A stretch of DNA of 64,000 bases, taken from the NCBI GenBank assembly GCA_949775045.1, contig OX459108.1, positions 3,148,935 to 3,212,934 on the forward strand, given 5' to 3'. The position numbers and the translations under genes are program-made. The first letter of the stretch is position 1; the number at the start of each line of letters is the position of its first letter. The notes under the pieces are model-generated. The model had not been told where the DNA came from and did no database searches. It worked only from the letters and a program-made list of their open reading frames with translations. The stretch is from Metridium senile (lineage: Eukaryota; Cnidaria; Anthozoa; Actiniaria; Metridiidae). Positions 10,797-20,820 of this stretch are shown here, in pieces.

Positions 10797-11389
10797 AGAG
10801 CTGGTCTGCTCACATTGATAGCACCAGTAAGAAGATATCACAAAGGCTTGGTATTCTTAGACGAATCAGACACCATCTATCACTTGACGCTCGGCTTTCA
10901 TTTTATAATTGCCTCATACTATCAGTAATGGATTATTGCCGTATAGTATGGGGCAATACATCTAAAGATAACCTCGAAAGTATCAATCGCCTGCAGAAAA
11001 GAGCAGCACGACTTATCTTAGATGAAAAATGCAAAGCCCCGTCCCTACTTCTATTTTTAAAACTTGGCTGGCTACCAATTGAATACCGTATACGATATCT
11101 AAGAGCCACAACCGTCTACAAGGCATTACATGGACTAGCGCCATCCTATATTACAGACCTTCTACTACCTTTTAACAAAGTTCATAATATCAATACTCGT
11201 GGTTCAACTAATAACTTGAATCTTCCACTTACGAACTCAAAATCTGGATTGCGAACTTTCAGTTACCTAGCCTCCAGTGAATGGAACTTACTTCCTGATA
11301 CTGTAAAATCATCTACATCACTCTCGTCATTCAAATCTAATTATTTAAACATGTTTTTCAAAAAGCTTGAAAACATGAACTTATCTTAG
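10797..11389 (+). pseudogene. LINE ORF2 C-terminal fragment
   Basis: The frame from SWSAHIDSTSKKISQRLGIL through LILSVMDYCRIVWGNTSKD, LQKRAARLILD and TTVYKALHGLAP to a stop at 11387-11389 is the post-palm C-terminal region of CR1/jockey-like LINE reverse transcriptases. It begins abruptly at the edge of the duplicated block, so it is a 5'-truncated insertion. The last 198 codons are uninterrupted, indicating a fairly young copy. No endonuclease or catalytic YxDD region is present. Confidence 0.85.
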
Positions 11390-11520
11390 GTTGTACTTTT
11401 TTCAAATTAGGAATTTTCAAACTACATTTAGAAAAGCTTGAAACATGAATTACCTTAGGTCGTTTTTTTTTTTAATTTAGAAATTTTAAAACTGCATGTA
11501 GATAGTTTTATATTTTTATC
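11362..11520 (+). repeat. About 81 bp direct duplication across the LINE stop codon and 3' UTR
   Basis: The segment AAAAGCTTGAAAACATGAA...TTCAAACTACATTTAG occurs twice in succession with a few changes. The first copy spans the last codons of the LINE frame. Confidence 0.7.
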
Positions 11521-11527
11521 ATTTTAA

Positions 11528-12346
11528 GCTAACTACAGATTATCGAATAGGTTATTGGCTAGCCTGTAATGCATTGTTGACAAAAAGCGCCAAAAACAAA
11601 GACCGCTCGTGGCAAACAGCATGTATTTTCTTTAGGATATCTATGGACTATGATATGCCAACGTCTCCAGTAGTTTGAAAGACCTGCGTTTAGCTACTGC
11701 TTGTGTATTCGCTTATGCAGGCCTACTAAGATCACAGGAACTGCTATGCATTAAAGCTAGTCATATTTCTGTAGCTGACGATCATCTAATATTATTGATC
11801 CCGTCCAGTAAGACTGATGTCTATAGGTAAGGTCAGCAGGTGTTTATCGCTAAGAGTAACAGCGCAACTTGTCCTTAATAATTTATAATTTATTATTAAG
11901 ATATCTAGAATCGGCGCATATCACTTTAGGCAGCACTCCCGACGATTATATTTTCAGGAACGTAGTTTTTCACCAGTCCTGTCAGTGCTAGTCGTTAGGT
12001 ACAAGAAGGTTGTCGTATACTAGAATGCGGGAATTATTCAAAGAGTGTCTCTCGTCTTTAGGTTTTGATCCTAAGAAATACGGTTTACATAGTTTTCGAG
12101 CAGGAGGGGCGACTTCTTTAGCTATAATTCTTTAGCAGATAATCCATCGAAAGAAAGGCTTTTGAAGTATTTTTTTTTAAATATTATTTTGCTTTCTTTG
12201 TGATGTCCAGGTTGTGCAATGTACGATACAACCTTCCTATGTATTCTGTGTGTTTTGATTAGTCTTAGATGGGAGTAAGAAAATATTTTTCTTTCGGACG
12301 AGCTGGCGAGGGAGAATGAAAGTAAATTTTGTAGCAATAAAGTTTT
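11528..12346 (+). pseudogene. Decayed tyrosine-recombinase element (DIRS/XerD-like)
   Basis: Two blocks of a tyrosine recombinase are visible. SLKDLRLATACVFAYAGLLR continues SQELLCIKASHI (about 11678-11770), containing the first catalytic Arg. YTRMRELFKECLSSLGF then leads into KKYGLHSFRAGGATSLA (about 12018-12122), containing the HxxR box. Stops and frameshifts separate them, and a small TCTTTAGC duplication near 12115-12133 breaks the end. The flanks AAGCTAACTACAGATTATC and GTAAATTTTGTAGCAATAAA recur joined together at 48877-49003, an internal-deletion derivative of the same element. Such genes act in strand exchange for DIRS or Crypton-type elements; which one cannot be decided here. The minus-strand frame at 12122-12670 is a shadow. 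Confidence 0.65.
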
Positions 12347-12347
12347 A

Positions 12348-12563
12348 GCCGAACATGCCCACAAGACCGGACACAACCTGAGCTGGAAAGACGTCAAATA
12401 CATCGACCAAGACGTACATTGGCACACACGTAGAGTCAAGGAAGCCATGCAGATCCGACTACACCCTAACAACATCAATAGGGATTGCGGCATCGATCTA
12501 CCGGAAGCGTGGATGCCAACAATCAAGAAGCATGCTGGGACATCACGCGTCAGCCAATCATAG
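12348..12563 (+). pseudogene. Penelope-like element 3' ORF end (GIY-YIG endonuclease C-terminus)
   Basis: AEHAHKTGHNLSWKDVKYID continues as HWHTRRVKEAMQIRLHP and INRDCGIDLPEAWMP to a stop at 12561-12563. This H, R-x-KEAMQIR and NRD-G pattern is the end of GIY-YIG domains fused to Penelope-like reverse transcriptases. The catalytic N-terminal part is absent (5' truncation at 12348). It is followed 53 nt downstream by a hammerhead-like motif, the arrangement reported for Penelope-like elements. Confidence 0.75.
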
Positions 12564-12615
12564 CGCCGATAATCCGACGAACAGTATATAAGACTACCAT
12601 CATCCAGTCTACACC

Positions 12616-12659
12616 ATCGCCTGATGAAGACTAGCAGATTGCAGTCGAAACGTCGCGGT
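12616..12659 (+). ncRNA. Candidate minimal hammerhead ribozyme of a Penelope-like element
   Basis: Core boxes CTGATGA (12621-12627) and GAAA (12647-12650) flank a hairpin: GACT (12629-12632) pairs with AGTC (12643-12646), with GC/GC extending it past a bulge. ATCGC (12616-12620) pairs with GCGGT (12655-12659) as stem I, placing the cleavage site after GTC (12652-12654). Stem III is essentially absent, as known for Penelope-encoded hammerheads that are thought to work as dimers. Function is inferred. Confidence 0.6.
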
Positions 12660-12859
12660 ATTTCTACCAATTACCTCAATCGTGAGACAATTGATTAAGT
12701 ATCCTTTTAATAAAGTTTTAGTTTGCAATCTTTTCTTTGATTAATCTTTTGTTACAATCCAAAACAATGTATCATAAAACAATTATTGATTTCACAAAAA
12801 CCTCATCCAATAAGTGCTTTTAAGTTTGAAGTTCACGAATATTGCCGTATCGAAGCTTA

Positions 12860-13146
12860 CCACACTAGAAATCAGTGGCTTTTGGGCTTCCTGCATGTGT
12901 AACTTTTAAAACGGCTCGTTCGAAGTTACATATATTATGGCCTGAATGTTCAAATATTGTCCCGTTTGAAATCTTTTATTTAGTCAGTAATATTTTTTTC
13001 TCGATAATAAATACGTTTATGAGTTTAGGAACGTTTTTGTGTGGTTTTCTTGGATTTTTGGGGCTATTTAAGGCGGTTTTGAAGACGGCGAATTTCAACG
13101 GTCATCGGCGTGTAATTTTATTGAAAACCACAGATTTCTAGTGTGG
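12860..13146. mobile_element. 287 bp MITE with CCACACTAGAAATC ends
   Basis: The ends CCACACTAGAAATCAGTGG and CCACAGATTTCTAGTGTGG are inverted. The body (12886-13115) is related to 6423-6620 and 34743-34945, each starting GGGCTTCCTG. No clear TSD. Confidence 0.55.
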
Positions 13147-13384
13147 CAAGCCTGTGATCTTATGCACATAAAACTGCTCTTCTCTGTGGATCCAACAACC
13201 CTGTAGCCGATTTTTCAGAAAGCGCGGTTATGTGTATAGAGAATATAACTTGTCGAAAATATTGAAGAAGACGTCCTTTATTATCCATTGAATAACAGAG
13301 CGACCTAGATGTTTACACGTTAAAATCCAGATGCTAATGAATAAGATTTTCAATTTGTACCATCGTGCTTTGCGAGGCGTGTCG
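13147..13384. other. No feature recognised
   Basis: Mixed-composition spacer without a long frame or repeat. Confidence 0.35.
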
Positions 13385-13760
13385 ACCTCCGCTTGTGTCT
13401 AGCCAATCAAATTTCTGTTTATCAAAGCTCGCCCCAGCCTATGGCTATTTTGGTGGTGAAGATAGTTTGAATTATTTTAATTTCATCACATAAATGTTAC
13501 GCTTTATAATGGCTTTTTATTACTGTCCAATATTTTACATGCTTGATAAAGGTTTCAACATACGAGTTTGGTATTCAGCGGGACAGCGCTTTGAATATTT
13601 CTCAAGAAAATCAACTGTTTGCTTTGGTTTAGATCGGCGCCAAATTTGCATAACTTGTTGAAATGCGCTACTGAGTACCTTTTTGTTTTGTCTAATATCT
13701 AATGTGTTAAAATTTGAAAAGTTATTAATTAACTCAAAAGTCAAGGTTTGATCACGTTAA
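13385..13760. repeat. Fragment of the 4 kb array unit
   Basis: AAATTTCTGTTTATCAAAGC through GATCGGCGCCAAATTTGCAT to AAAGTCAAGGTTTGATC matches 53217-53410 and its array repeats, with more divergence than array units show among themselves. Confidence 0.7.
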
Positions 13761-13765
13761 GGGTA

Positions 13766-13860
13766 ACCGGATAACCAGTTCGCCGACACTCGAGTCGATT
13801 CCGGCGCGACACTACTCGAGTCGATTCGCCGACAGTCAGTAACCAGTTCGCCGGCATTCT
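13766..13860 (+). repeat. Short interspersed GC-richer repeats
   Basis: AACCAGTTCGCCG occurs twice and ACTCGAGTCGATTC twice within 95 bp, in a locally GC-rich patch. Origin unknown. Confidence 0.6.
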
Positions 13861-14073
13861 CAAAACCTAAAAGAAACTTTTAAGTTAATTAAAATAATAA
13901 TAAATAATATTTAAAATATTTTTAATATTAAAATATAATATTGTTTTATCGTACACATATTATTGTACCATACACATGAGAGTTGTTTTGAGTTTGCCTG
14001 TCAAAATAACGTTCAAAAACATAAACTTTCGTCGCCCGACGCTCAAACTGGCACCTTTGCGACTTGAGCGAAA

Positions 14074-14490
14074 ATGGCTGCAGAAGGTTCCAGATTTGTG
14101 TTACTCGACAATTCCGTAGATTCATTTATTAAAGAACAAGAAAATCCAAATACAGTGAAAAAGACGAAAAGAGATGTCTCCTTGTTGACCAAGTTTCTTA
14201 AAAATAAAGGTGAAACACGAGGCGAGATAGCTGACATTCCTTCTGCCGAGCCGTGAATGAATTTATCAGTGAATTGTTCGTGTGTGTGCGAACCAAAGAA
14301 GGACAAGAGTACGAACCATCGTCGCTACAAGGGATGTTGTCCAGTTTCGAAAGACATCTTAAATCAAAGTCATATCCAAACAGCATTATCAATGATCTTG
14401 TGCATGTTTGAAAAAAACACGAAAAACAATAATTAACCTCCAAGCAGAAACAGCTAAAGAAACTAGGGAAGGGAAACAATTAAAGTCAAG
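14074..14490 (+). pseudogene. Crypton-like (DUF3504-related) N-terminal fragment, frameshifted
   Basis: An ATG in good context (GAAAATGG) opens MAAEGSRFVLLDNSVDSFIK, then TVKKTKRDVSLLTKFLKNKG. At about 14252 the frame shifts and continues NEFISELFVCVRTKEGQEYE, PSSLQGMLSSFERHLKSKSY and, after another shift, LTSKQKQLKKLGKGN (about 14432-14476). This order (NT-KKT, FL, YEPSSLxxML-SFxRxLK, KxKxLKxxGKGN) is that of the N-terminal part of Crypton-derived proteins such as the KCTD1/ZMYM/QRICH group. The tyrosine-recombinase part is absent. Two frameshifts and an in-frame stop make it non-functional. Frames on the minus strand here are shadows. Confidence 0.65.
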
Positions 14491-14740
14491 TTTGTAAGTT
14501 AAATTTCTAATTTGTAAGTTATTTATACCTCATTCGGTAAACATGCATGTTCAACAATTAATGTATTACTTTCAAACTTTCTGCCTTGAATTTGTAAATT
14601 ATGTATTAAATAAAACGAAATTAAATTCAGTTTATACATTTTAAAACTCTATTTTTCATGCAATGACAAAGCTTTTGATTTTTTTTAGTAAATATCAATC
14701 AATAGAGATATTCACCCTGTAGCCTAACCATAATATATTG
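14491..14740. other. AT-rich spacer, nothing recognised
   Basis: No frame or repeat seen before the TTAA target at 14741. Confidence 0.35.
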
Positions 14741-15147
14741 TTAAAGTGCTTATGAAGTCAAAAATGGGACATATTTCCCTCAATTCTAGACATCTTAGTT
14801 AATCGATTCCCGTTGTCAGAATTCAATTTGAAGCAATTGGGAATATTTTATCGATCTTTAAACATCGTTGTGACCACGCCCTGGCCGGGATTTTTCGGTC
14901 TGGGGCGAGTTACCGGAAGTGACGACACAAGTTACTGCATTGAAGTGTCAACTGAGGATTCATTTTGACAACTTTACTTCAAGAGAAGTTGAAAAGTATA
15001 TCTAGTCTCGTTTGTTGTCAACATTTCACGCAAGGTTCATTCGACAAGAATTATAACGTGGAAGGAACAGACTATGTAAGGAAGGAGAAAGCTCGAAACG
15101 ACCGTAATTCGACAATAAATTCGCCATGATACTAATGTTCGATATTA

Positions 15148-15411
15148 CAGCGCAAAGCCCAAAAGTATGACCGGCGATAATTTATTCATACTTTCTCTAC
15201 ATCTTTTCAATCAACTCCTCTAGATTAAATGCCAGGAATCACAAGACAGGAATCATGTGAATCACAAGACAGGAATCATGCCAATCTTCAGATGAATTTT
15301 GAGGTTAAAAGAGCTAGAATGAAGTCCATTTGAATCCAAAGCAGCTACAGACAAACATGTCAAAAGAATGTGAATAAATTATCTGCAGTCACACTTTTGG
15401 GCTTTGCGCTC
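15148..15411. mobile_element. Nested 264 bp MITE with TA target
   Basis: The ends CAGCGCAAAGCCCAAAAGT and ACTTTTGGGCTTTGCGCTC are inverted, with TA at both outer edges (15146-15147 and 15412-15413). Confidence 0.65.
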
Positions 15412-15431
15412 TAGTAAGCGCTTTCGTAACT

Positions 15432-15900
15432 TGGCAGAAAAACTTACATTTTTCAAACTTATTATAACACTAATACATTAGTTAATTTTGAATTATCATT
15501 ATTGGAGTGTTTAGGTTTGATCATACACAGAATAACATGTGTTTTATTACGTGATTTGAATCGAAGTGTTGTCAGTTGTGTTTCAGCCCGACGGGTTTAT
15601 TACAACAGAAAAACTTACATTTTTCAAACTTATTATAACACTAATACATTAGTTAATTTTGAATTATCATTATTGGAGTGTTTAGGTTTGATCATACACA
15701 GAATAGCATGTGTTTTATTACGTGATTTGAATCGAAGTGTTGTCAGTTGTGTTTCATCCCGACGGGTTTATTACAACCGATGTTGTAAAGCGCTTTCAAA
15801 ACTGATTGCTTGTCGGCAATAATCTCGGCAAAAACTCACATTTTTCAAACTTATTATCACACTAATACATTAGTTAATGGTTAATTACCATTATTGGAGT
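15432..15900 (+). repeat. 170 bp tandem repeat, about 2.4 copies
   Basis: Units start at AGAAAAACTTACATTTTTC (15436 and 15606) and a diverged partial copy starts near 15827. The first two differ at very few sites. The 106-codon frame at 15502-15822 is created by the repeat. Confidence 0.85.
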
Positions 15901-16244
15901 GTGTTTGATTTACGTAAACACCGTAATACCCTAATAGATCAGTTTAATTATTTCGTATAAAGCTCGAACTGACTGTACGCTAGCTAGCTCGTAGCTCGTA
16001 CGCTTATCGAGCTGGTCACGTGAGAGTAACTTGTGTCGTCACAGATCGGCTGTCGACCTAGTCTCTAAATTCACGGTCTACGTGGCACAGGAAGCCCAAA
16101 ACACCACTTTCACGCGCGAATAACTCCCCCCGGATTTGCCCGATCAGGCTTATACATATACCATTTTAAATCTCACGATGTCTAGAATTCAACAAAATAT
16201 GTCCCATTTTTGACTTCATAAGCACTTTAAAAGGTTTGCTTTCT

Positions 16245-16452
16245 GAAATCTCAGTATCTATGAGATAAATAAATTACAGAATGGAAAATGATTGTACGAT
16301 TTTTATGCACTCGTTGATGCGTATCTGAAAACTCACTCGTTCGCTCACTACGTTCGTTTTCTGATACTTCTCAACTAGCTCATGAATAAAAACCGTACGT
16401 GCGCATTTTCCATTAAGTAATCTCTATTTATTTAATAAGTACTGAGATTTAT
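16245..16452. mobile_element. Palindromic MITE of about 205 bp
   Basis: AAATCTCAGTA...GAGATAAATAAATTAC on the left is mirrored by GTAATCTC..ATTTATTTAATAAGTACTGAGATTT on the right. Inner parts AATGGAAAATG/CATTTTCCATT and CTGAAAAC/GTTTTCTG also pair, giving a near full-length fold-back. Confidence 0.65.
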
Positions 16453-16473
16453 GTATAACACTGCAGTGATGTA

Positions 16474-16567
16474 AAAATCGTTCGGTTTTAAGTCACAGCC
16501 AATCAGCGATGCGAACGATGTAATTTCTCTATCGTTCGCGGCATCTGATTGGACGGACGATTTTTTT
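16474..16567. repeat. 94 bp hairpin with CCAATCAG boxes
   Basis: AAAATCGTTC..CCAATCAGCGATGCGAACGAT is mirrored by ATCGTTCGCGGCATCTGATTGG..GACGATTTT. It is probably a tiny MITE or TIR remnant. Confidence 0.55.
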
Positions 16568-16734
16568 CACTAGTGAAAAAGTTTTGTGTGGAAATCTACC
16601 TTACTGGCGAAAACTTTCAACCGCCTTTGGTCAAAATGTTGGGAATGTTTTTTGACACCGATTCGACTGAAAATGTTATTTTAACACAAGAAAACAAAGC
16701 TATTTCGAAAAAATATATCCAATGTGATGTTTAG
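16549..16734 (+). other. 61-codon frame, not recognised
   Basis: A short open frame downstream of the hairpin. It has no motif, no clear upstream signal and no splice context that decides in its favour. It is kept only because the region otherwise holds no feature. Confidence 0.15.
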
Positions 16735-16882
16735 CTATAGAAAAACGTCTTGGAATTCAAGAAAAAAGCAAGAAAAGGTGACTGGAGCCAATATTTTATT
16801 TTGCCTGAGCACCTTGCAACGTTGAATCTCATATAATTTAATAAAGAGATTAATTCTGAATTCCGGACACCCCCTAACACCA

Positions 16883-17330
16883 CAAGAGCCCTTCATTTGT
16901 AATTGGGACACCCCCTGAAAAATATCTGGATCCGCCCCTGTATATACTGGTTCAAGATAAGAATGCAATGTTTACTTCAAGTCGTTATGTTTAAAAAACT
17001 ACGGTCATGCAAATAATTGGCCGAATTTTAATTTGTGATCAATGCATCAAGGTTTCCCCTATTTTCATGTTCTAAGACTACCTACAAAACACGCGCTTCA
17101 TGCAATCAAGACACCCCTGTTACAAAAACTACGGTCATGCAAAAAATTGGCCGAATTTTTGTTATCAATGCATCACCGTTTCCCCTATTTTTATGTTCAT
17201 TGATTAAAGTGCAACAAACCCCTGCGAGATTCCAATTTGTATCAAAAGTTAGAGCATTTCTAAGAACTTCTGCGAAAAAATTACACGATTTGAACAAATT
17301 CCTGATTTTTTACAAACGTTTAAACATGCG
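16883..17330 (+). repeat. Array-unit fragment with hAT-type right TIR and internal duplication
   Basis: GACACCCC..TGAAAAAT leads to CTGGATCCGCCCCTG (16926-16940), a sequence typical of hAT terminal repeats, but no matching left end exists. Following sequence (ACGGTCATGCAAA..TTGGCCGAATTTT..ATCAATGCATCA) occurs twice about 125 bp apart. The whole fragment matches 56503-56850 and its array repeats. Confidence 0.65.
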
Positions 17331-17711
17331 AAAAAACGGCCTTCGAGCTCCCTGTGGTGGCACACCAGAGTGCAACAGCGTGAGCTGGCCCGAGTAGCTG
17401 TGTTTGGGCAACATTAGGATGAAAGCGTTGGATAAGCTTCGTGCATCGAATTGACATCTATGGTGACCCAGCTTTATCATGCAAAATTCCTCGAATATTT
17501 TTCCTTTCTACTTTTATTTCAATAGTCATTTACACTTTTAGTTGCATTTCATGAGCAAATTAAATATCCAAATGTATTCTAAATCTAAAACTGAATTTGA
17601 TTTTACTTTTTAATTGTATTCTAAATATTAATATTAATTCTATTTTACTTTTGAAATTAAATTGTATTTCTTATTTTAAATGAATGAGCAAAGAGAAAAA
17701 AATAAAAAATT

Positions 17712-17778
17712 GCGATGATAACGCTGGTCCGTTCAAATAATTTTTTTTTTTTTAAATCGAACGGACCAGCGTTATCAC
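17712..17778. repeat. Hairpin of two head-to-head 19 bp arms
   Basis: GATAACGCTGGTCCGTTC and GAACGGACCAGCGTTATC flank a T-rich loop. It resembles two transposon ends joined after internal deletion. Confidence 0.7.
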
Positions 17779-17870
17779 TCGGAAAAAGAGACTGGGCTCC
17801 CCAACAGATACCCATGATGCAGTTGTGCAAATGGCGGAATGATAACAGTTCATGTTCATGTTTTGACAGA

Positions 17871-18117
17871 ATGGCAGTGGCTTTAGTAAATGAGTGGAAA
17901 AGTGATGATCAACTTGAACTTCATTTAAAAAACGTATGTCAGCCAGAACCTCAAACGATCGGAAATTCTCGTCTTCCTTGAGCGTGACTATCCTCACTAC
18001 AATTGGAGTTTGGCAACGCTTGATCGAAGACTTCGACACTTCGACATTTACTATGTTGATTATGATACCTCTATTGCAACAGTAACGCAGACTATGGTTG
18101 GCCAAATGTTGCAAAAT
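17871..18117 (+). pseudogene. Integrase-core element (IS3EU-like) N-terminal fragment
   Basis: From an ATG at 17871 the frame gives MAVALVNEWKSDDQLELHLK and VCQPEPQTIGN. After a one-base shift near 17964 it continues ILVFLERDYPHYNWSLATLD, RRLRHFDIYYVDYD, ending at a stop at 18115-18117. The FLERDYPHYNW-TLDRRLRHF segment is, from memory, characteristic of the region just before the integrase core in multicopy cnidarian and vertebrate integrase-domain genes (IS3EU-like). The catalytic core is missing. A GTATGT at 17934 looks like a donor but reading through fits the family better, so I call a frameshift rather than an intron. Confidence 0.55.
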
Positions 18118-18121
18118 TAAG

Positions 18122-18430
18122 CAACATTTATATTTCTATTCAACAATATATTTTCATTCAACTTCAAGCCTTACAATTTACATTCAACCTCAAAGTGTGT
18201 TCAACTTCAAGGCAATGCATATACATGTTTACATTCAAGAAATTATATTTCTATTCAAAAATATATTTTCATTCAACTTCAAGCCTTACAATTTATATTC
18301 AACCTTTAAATGTATGCAACTTCAACGCAATATGTTTTTACATTCAAGAAATAAAATTTTATTCAATTTCAAGCTAAGATTGTTCTTTTTAATTCGGTTG
18401 CTTCAATATTCATTCAACTTCAACGCTCAA
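18122..18430 (+). repeat. About 115 bp minisatellite rich in TTCAACTTCAA
   Basis: Two and a half units (starting near 18122, 18235 and 18350) share ATATATTTTCATTCAACTTC and AAGCCTTACAATTTA. The motif ATTCAACTTCAA recurs within and between units. Long plus frames here (18098-18535) are by-products. Confidence 0.8.
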
Positions 18431-18803
18431 TTTGTTGGCAGTAAATTCGTAAGTTCCCGGACATTGGTTGAATATTTATTCAACAAAAATTCCCCTACCT
18501 CCCCTCCCCAAAAATCTTTTCGGCCGCCATATTGAATTTCTACATTCTCGTACCCAGGCTAACTCGGTCGTTCATCTCTCCCGTCATTACCGGTAACAAC
18601 GGATTTGAGACCCTTTCAGCCTGATGCTGATTGGCCAGTAAAATCGCGCATGCGCGAGTTTCAACGTACACTGACCCTAGGGTTCTCGTTCGTGATTGGT
18701 GGAATTTCTACGATGCTCGGAGCTTTTTGAAATGTGTTTTCTGCGCATAAAGTAAAGTACACAAAGCTGACTCATTTTGTAACGGGCTCAGGAAGAATTC
18801 AAA

Positions 18804-18875
18804 ATGGCGGGTAAACGGAGTAGATATGAAAACATCCAAAAACCGTTAGGAAATTGTGTTCTAACTCCACCTTGA
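18804..18875 (+). other. Short ATGGCGG frame in a promoter-like region
   Basis: AAAATGGCGGGTAAACGGAG starts a 23-codon frame. Upstream (18560-18780) is GC-richer with CGCGCATGCGCGAG and CCAAT-type boxes. It could be a first exon or transposon promoter, but no donor in frame is convincing. Confidence 0.2.
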
Positions 18876-19106
18876 ACTGCTATAACTTATTTTATGCACA
18901 TTTAGGACTATGAGGAATGTATGAAGGTATGTTTTGGTTTTCGTGAAGCGCATTTTGAGACGATTACAGGCATTGTTTGTTATCGATAAATTCAGTACCA
19001 GAATTGAATTGCTGTATAATTTAAAGCTTTCTTCTCGAATTCTGTACTTCTTTCCTGCTGTTGAGGCAAGTAAAACTTTACTGATGTTGAAATTTTAATG
19101 AAGTGT

Positions 19107-19717
19107 ATCTGATCTGTTGTTTGAAGCAAGGCATCTCAACATATGATTGAAACTAAGGTTTATAACTTATTGTAAATCATTCCCACATTTATATCATGAA
19201 TATATGATTGTCAAACATTCATATAGCCTTATCAGTAATAAAAATGATTTCAATGCATTCTGTAGTGGATATTGTGAACTTTTACACTGTAATTTTGACT
19301 CTATTTTAAAGCTATTATATTTGCCTTGGCCTTTCAAAATAATCTAATTATTATTAAATGTGAGGTGTTTATAATTTCACAGGCTATAATGTACATGATG
19401 AACAAGGGGTCAATTAGTATTTTTGTATTGGTGTGTTAGATTTTGAAATGAATAATTTAGCCAATTTACTGATATAAAATTACAATTCCAAATGCTATTA
19501 TTGCAACCAGTGAACTGTCACTTCATATTTATAGTAGATACATGTAGTACTTATTTATATATTTTGTCATTGATATATTGATTTGTATTATTCTTGATAT
19601 AAAACATAACTATGCAGAAACACTATTTGTAGATATGCCAACATGTTGTGATAATAATAACAATGGCAATCAGATAACTACACTTACAATAGTTGAAGTG
19701 GTCTTATTTCAGTTGTA
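19107..19717 (+). repeat. Left arm of a 0.61 kb inverted repeat
   Basis: 611 bp, nearly identical to the reverse complement of 26004-26613. The 66-codon frame at 19147-19347 exists in both arms but lacks motifs. The arms bracket 6.3 kb including the Ty3/Gypsy insertion; without it the original structure was about 2.9 kb, consistent with a fold-back or long-TIR transposon. Confidence 0.9.
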
Positions 19718-19939
19718 TATCAAGTAAATTTTATTCTGGTTAGATATCAAAAATCAATTCTGCAATTCATTTGTCATCTCACTTTTCTCATATTGACCTG
19801 TTTTAGATGATTTAAGTCTATTTTAGGGACATAAAAACTGTTCAAAATATCATTTCTGCATCATAAAAATCAGATTTTATCGAAATATTCATGATAATTA
19901 TTGCAATGCAGACCAATTGTCAATAACTTAAATTTTGTT

Positions 19940-20215
19940 TTCAATTTTTTTTTATTTATTTATTTGTCACAATAGAGTACAAACATTAAAAGCGTGAAAA
20001 ATAAATAGTACTAATAGTGATAATTTATGCTAATTCTATTGTTTTCTATTGTTTAATTAGCACTATTTAGTACTAATTAGTACTACTTGTTTCATGGGTA
20101 TAATGTTTGTACACTATATAAATGTAGTTGAAATAAAATGAAACGAGAAGTTAATGATAAAATTTCTAAAACTAATTTTGTGACAGGTAGAAGCTACAGG
20201 ACTTTCGTCCCTATT
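19940..20215 (-). mobile_element. Retroelement 3' end remnant
   Basis: On the minus strand GGGACGAAAGTCCTGTAGCT..CTGTCACAA leads to ATTGTGACAAATAAATAAAT and an A-rich tail. The same two signatures end the GIY-YIG element at 48169-48340, so this is a truncated relative. Confidence 0.5.
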
Positions 20216-20554
20216 GATAAACTTCCCCTATAAATTAAAAAAAAATATATATATTAATAAGTCTAAGTTTATGGTCTATAAAATAGGGTTCAATTGTCAA
20301 GTAAAGAGTTAATGAGGTTTGTACTGTGACAGTTGATTGTGATAGTAGTATAAAAGAAATTTGCAATCTTCTTTATGTTCCTCTCATATATAATACTATG
20401 TGTTTGTGTGAATACCCGACTGTAACCTGTTGTCAGCTAGCAGTACCTAGTTATGTCCTTTTAATTAAAATTGGATTAAAATTGTTATTTTTGCAAAACA
20501 ATGATATAATCTAAATATTTATTGTTATTTCAAGCAATTGAACAATCTCATTAT

Positions 20555-20708
20555 TGTAAACAGATGTAATGCATACCTGCATAATTAGTCGCGCGCATGC
20601 GCACAGTTGTTCGTTGTTAGCACATGGCGTGTCAAATACATGTATGTTTTCGACTAGAGTAATAAAGCCTAGTTATCACAACCACTCGAGGTATTCAAGT
20701 CCTTTACA
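20555..20708 (+). repeat. Ty3/Gypsy 5' LTR (154 bp)
   Basis: TG...CA ends, identical to the 3' LTR, preceded by the 5 bp target duplication ATTAT (20550-20554). It contains a palindromic GCGCGCATGCGC block and AATAAA near position 120, presumably the polyadenylation signal. Unusually short for a Gypsy LTR. Confidence 0.95.
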
Positions 20709-20722
20709 TGGTGTCAGAACAT
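20709..20722 (+). promoter_or_regulatory. Primer-binding site, probably tRNA-Leu
   Basis: TGGTGTCAGAAC lies immediately after the 5' LTR. TGG plus TGTCAG(A/G) is the complement expected for a tRNA-Leu 3' end, the primer reported for Mag/SURL-type elements. Confidence 0.6.
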
Positions 20723-20820
20723 AAAGAAACGACCTCACGTCACTATATTCTGGTTTGTACAAGCGTTTCACTGGTGTAAGTGAAGCAAATCTAGCCATAA
20801 GTCGACACACGTCAACAAAG

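Larger units (their letters stand above)
14745..16226. mobile_element. 1.48 kb TTAA-flanked transposon, non-autonomous
   Basis: TIRs AGTGCTTATGAAGTCAAAAA and its complement are flanked by TTAA (14741-14744 and 16227-16230). Inner terminal regions also match (a stretch with GTGACGACACAAGTTACT near 14920 and its complement near 16030). It contains a nested 264 bp MITE and a 170 bp tandem repeat, with no transposase. TTAA duplication suggests a piggyBac- or Kolobok-type transposase in trans. Confidence 0.8.

Noticed and set aside
12122..12670. 182-codon minus-strand frame
   Set aside because: It is antisense to the recombinase tail, the GIY-YIG end and the hammerhead motif, all of which have family motifs on the plus strand.
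15502..15822. 106-codon plus frame with an internal repeat
   Set aside because: It arises because the 170 bp DNA repeat is open in one frame with a matching phase change, and has no protein motif.
17934..17963. GTATGT as a splice donor in the integrase-like fragment
   Set aside because: The next conserved block begins 30 nt later, too short for an intron, and the intervening residues VCQPEPQTIGN fit the family.
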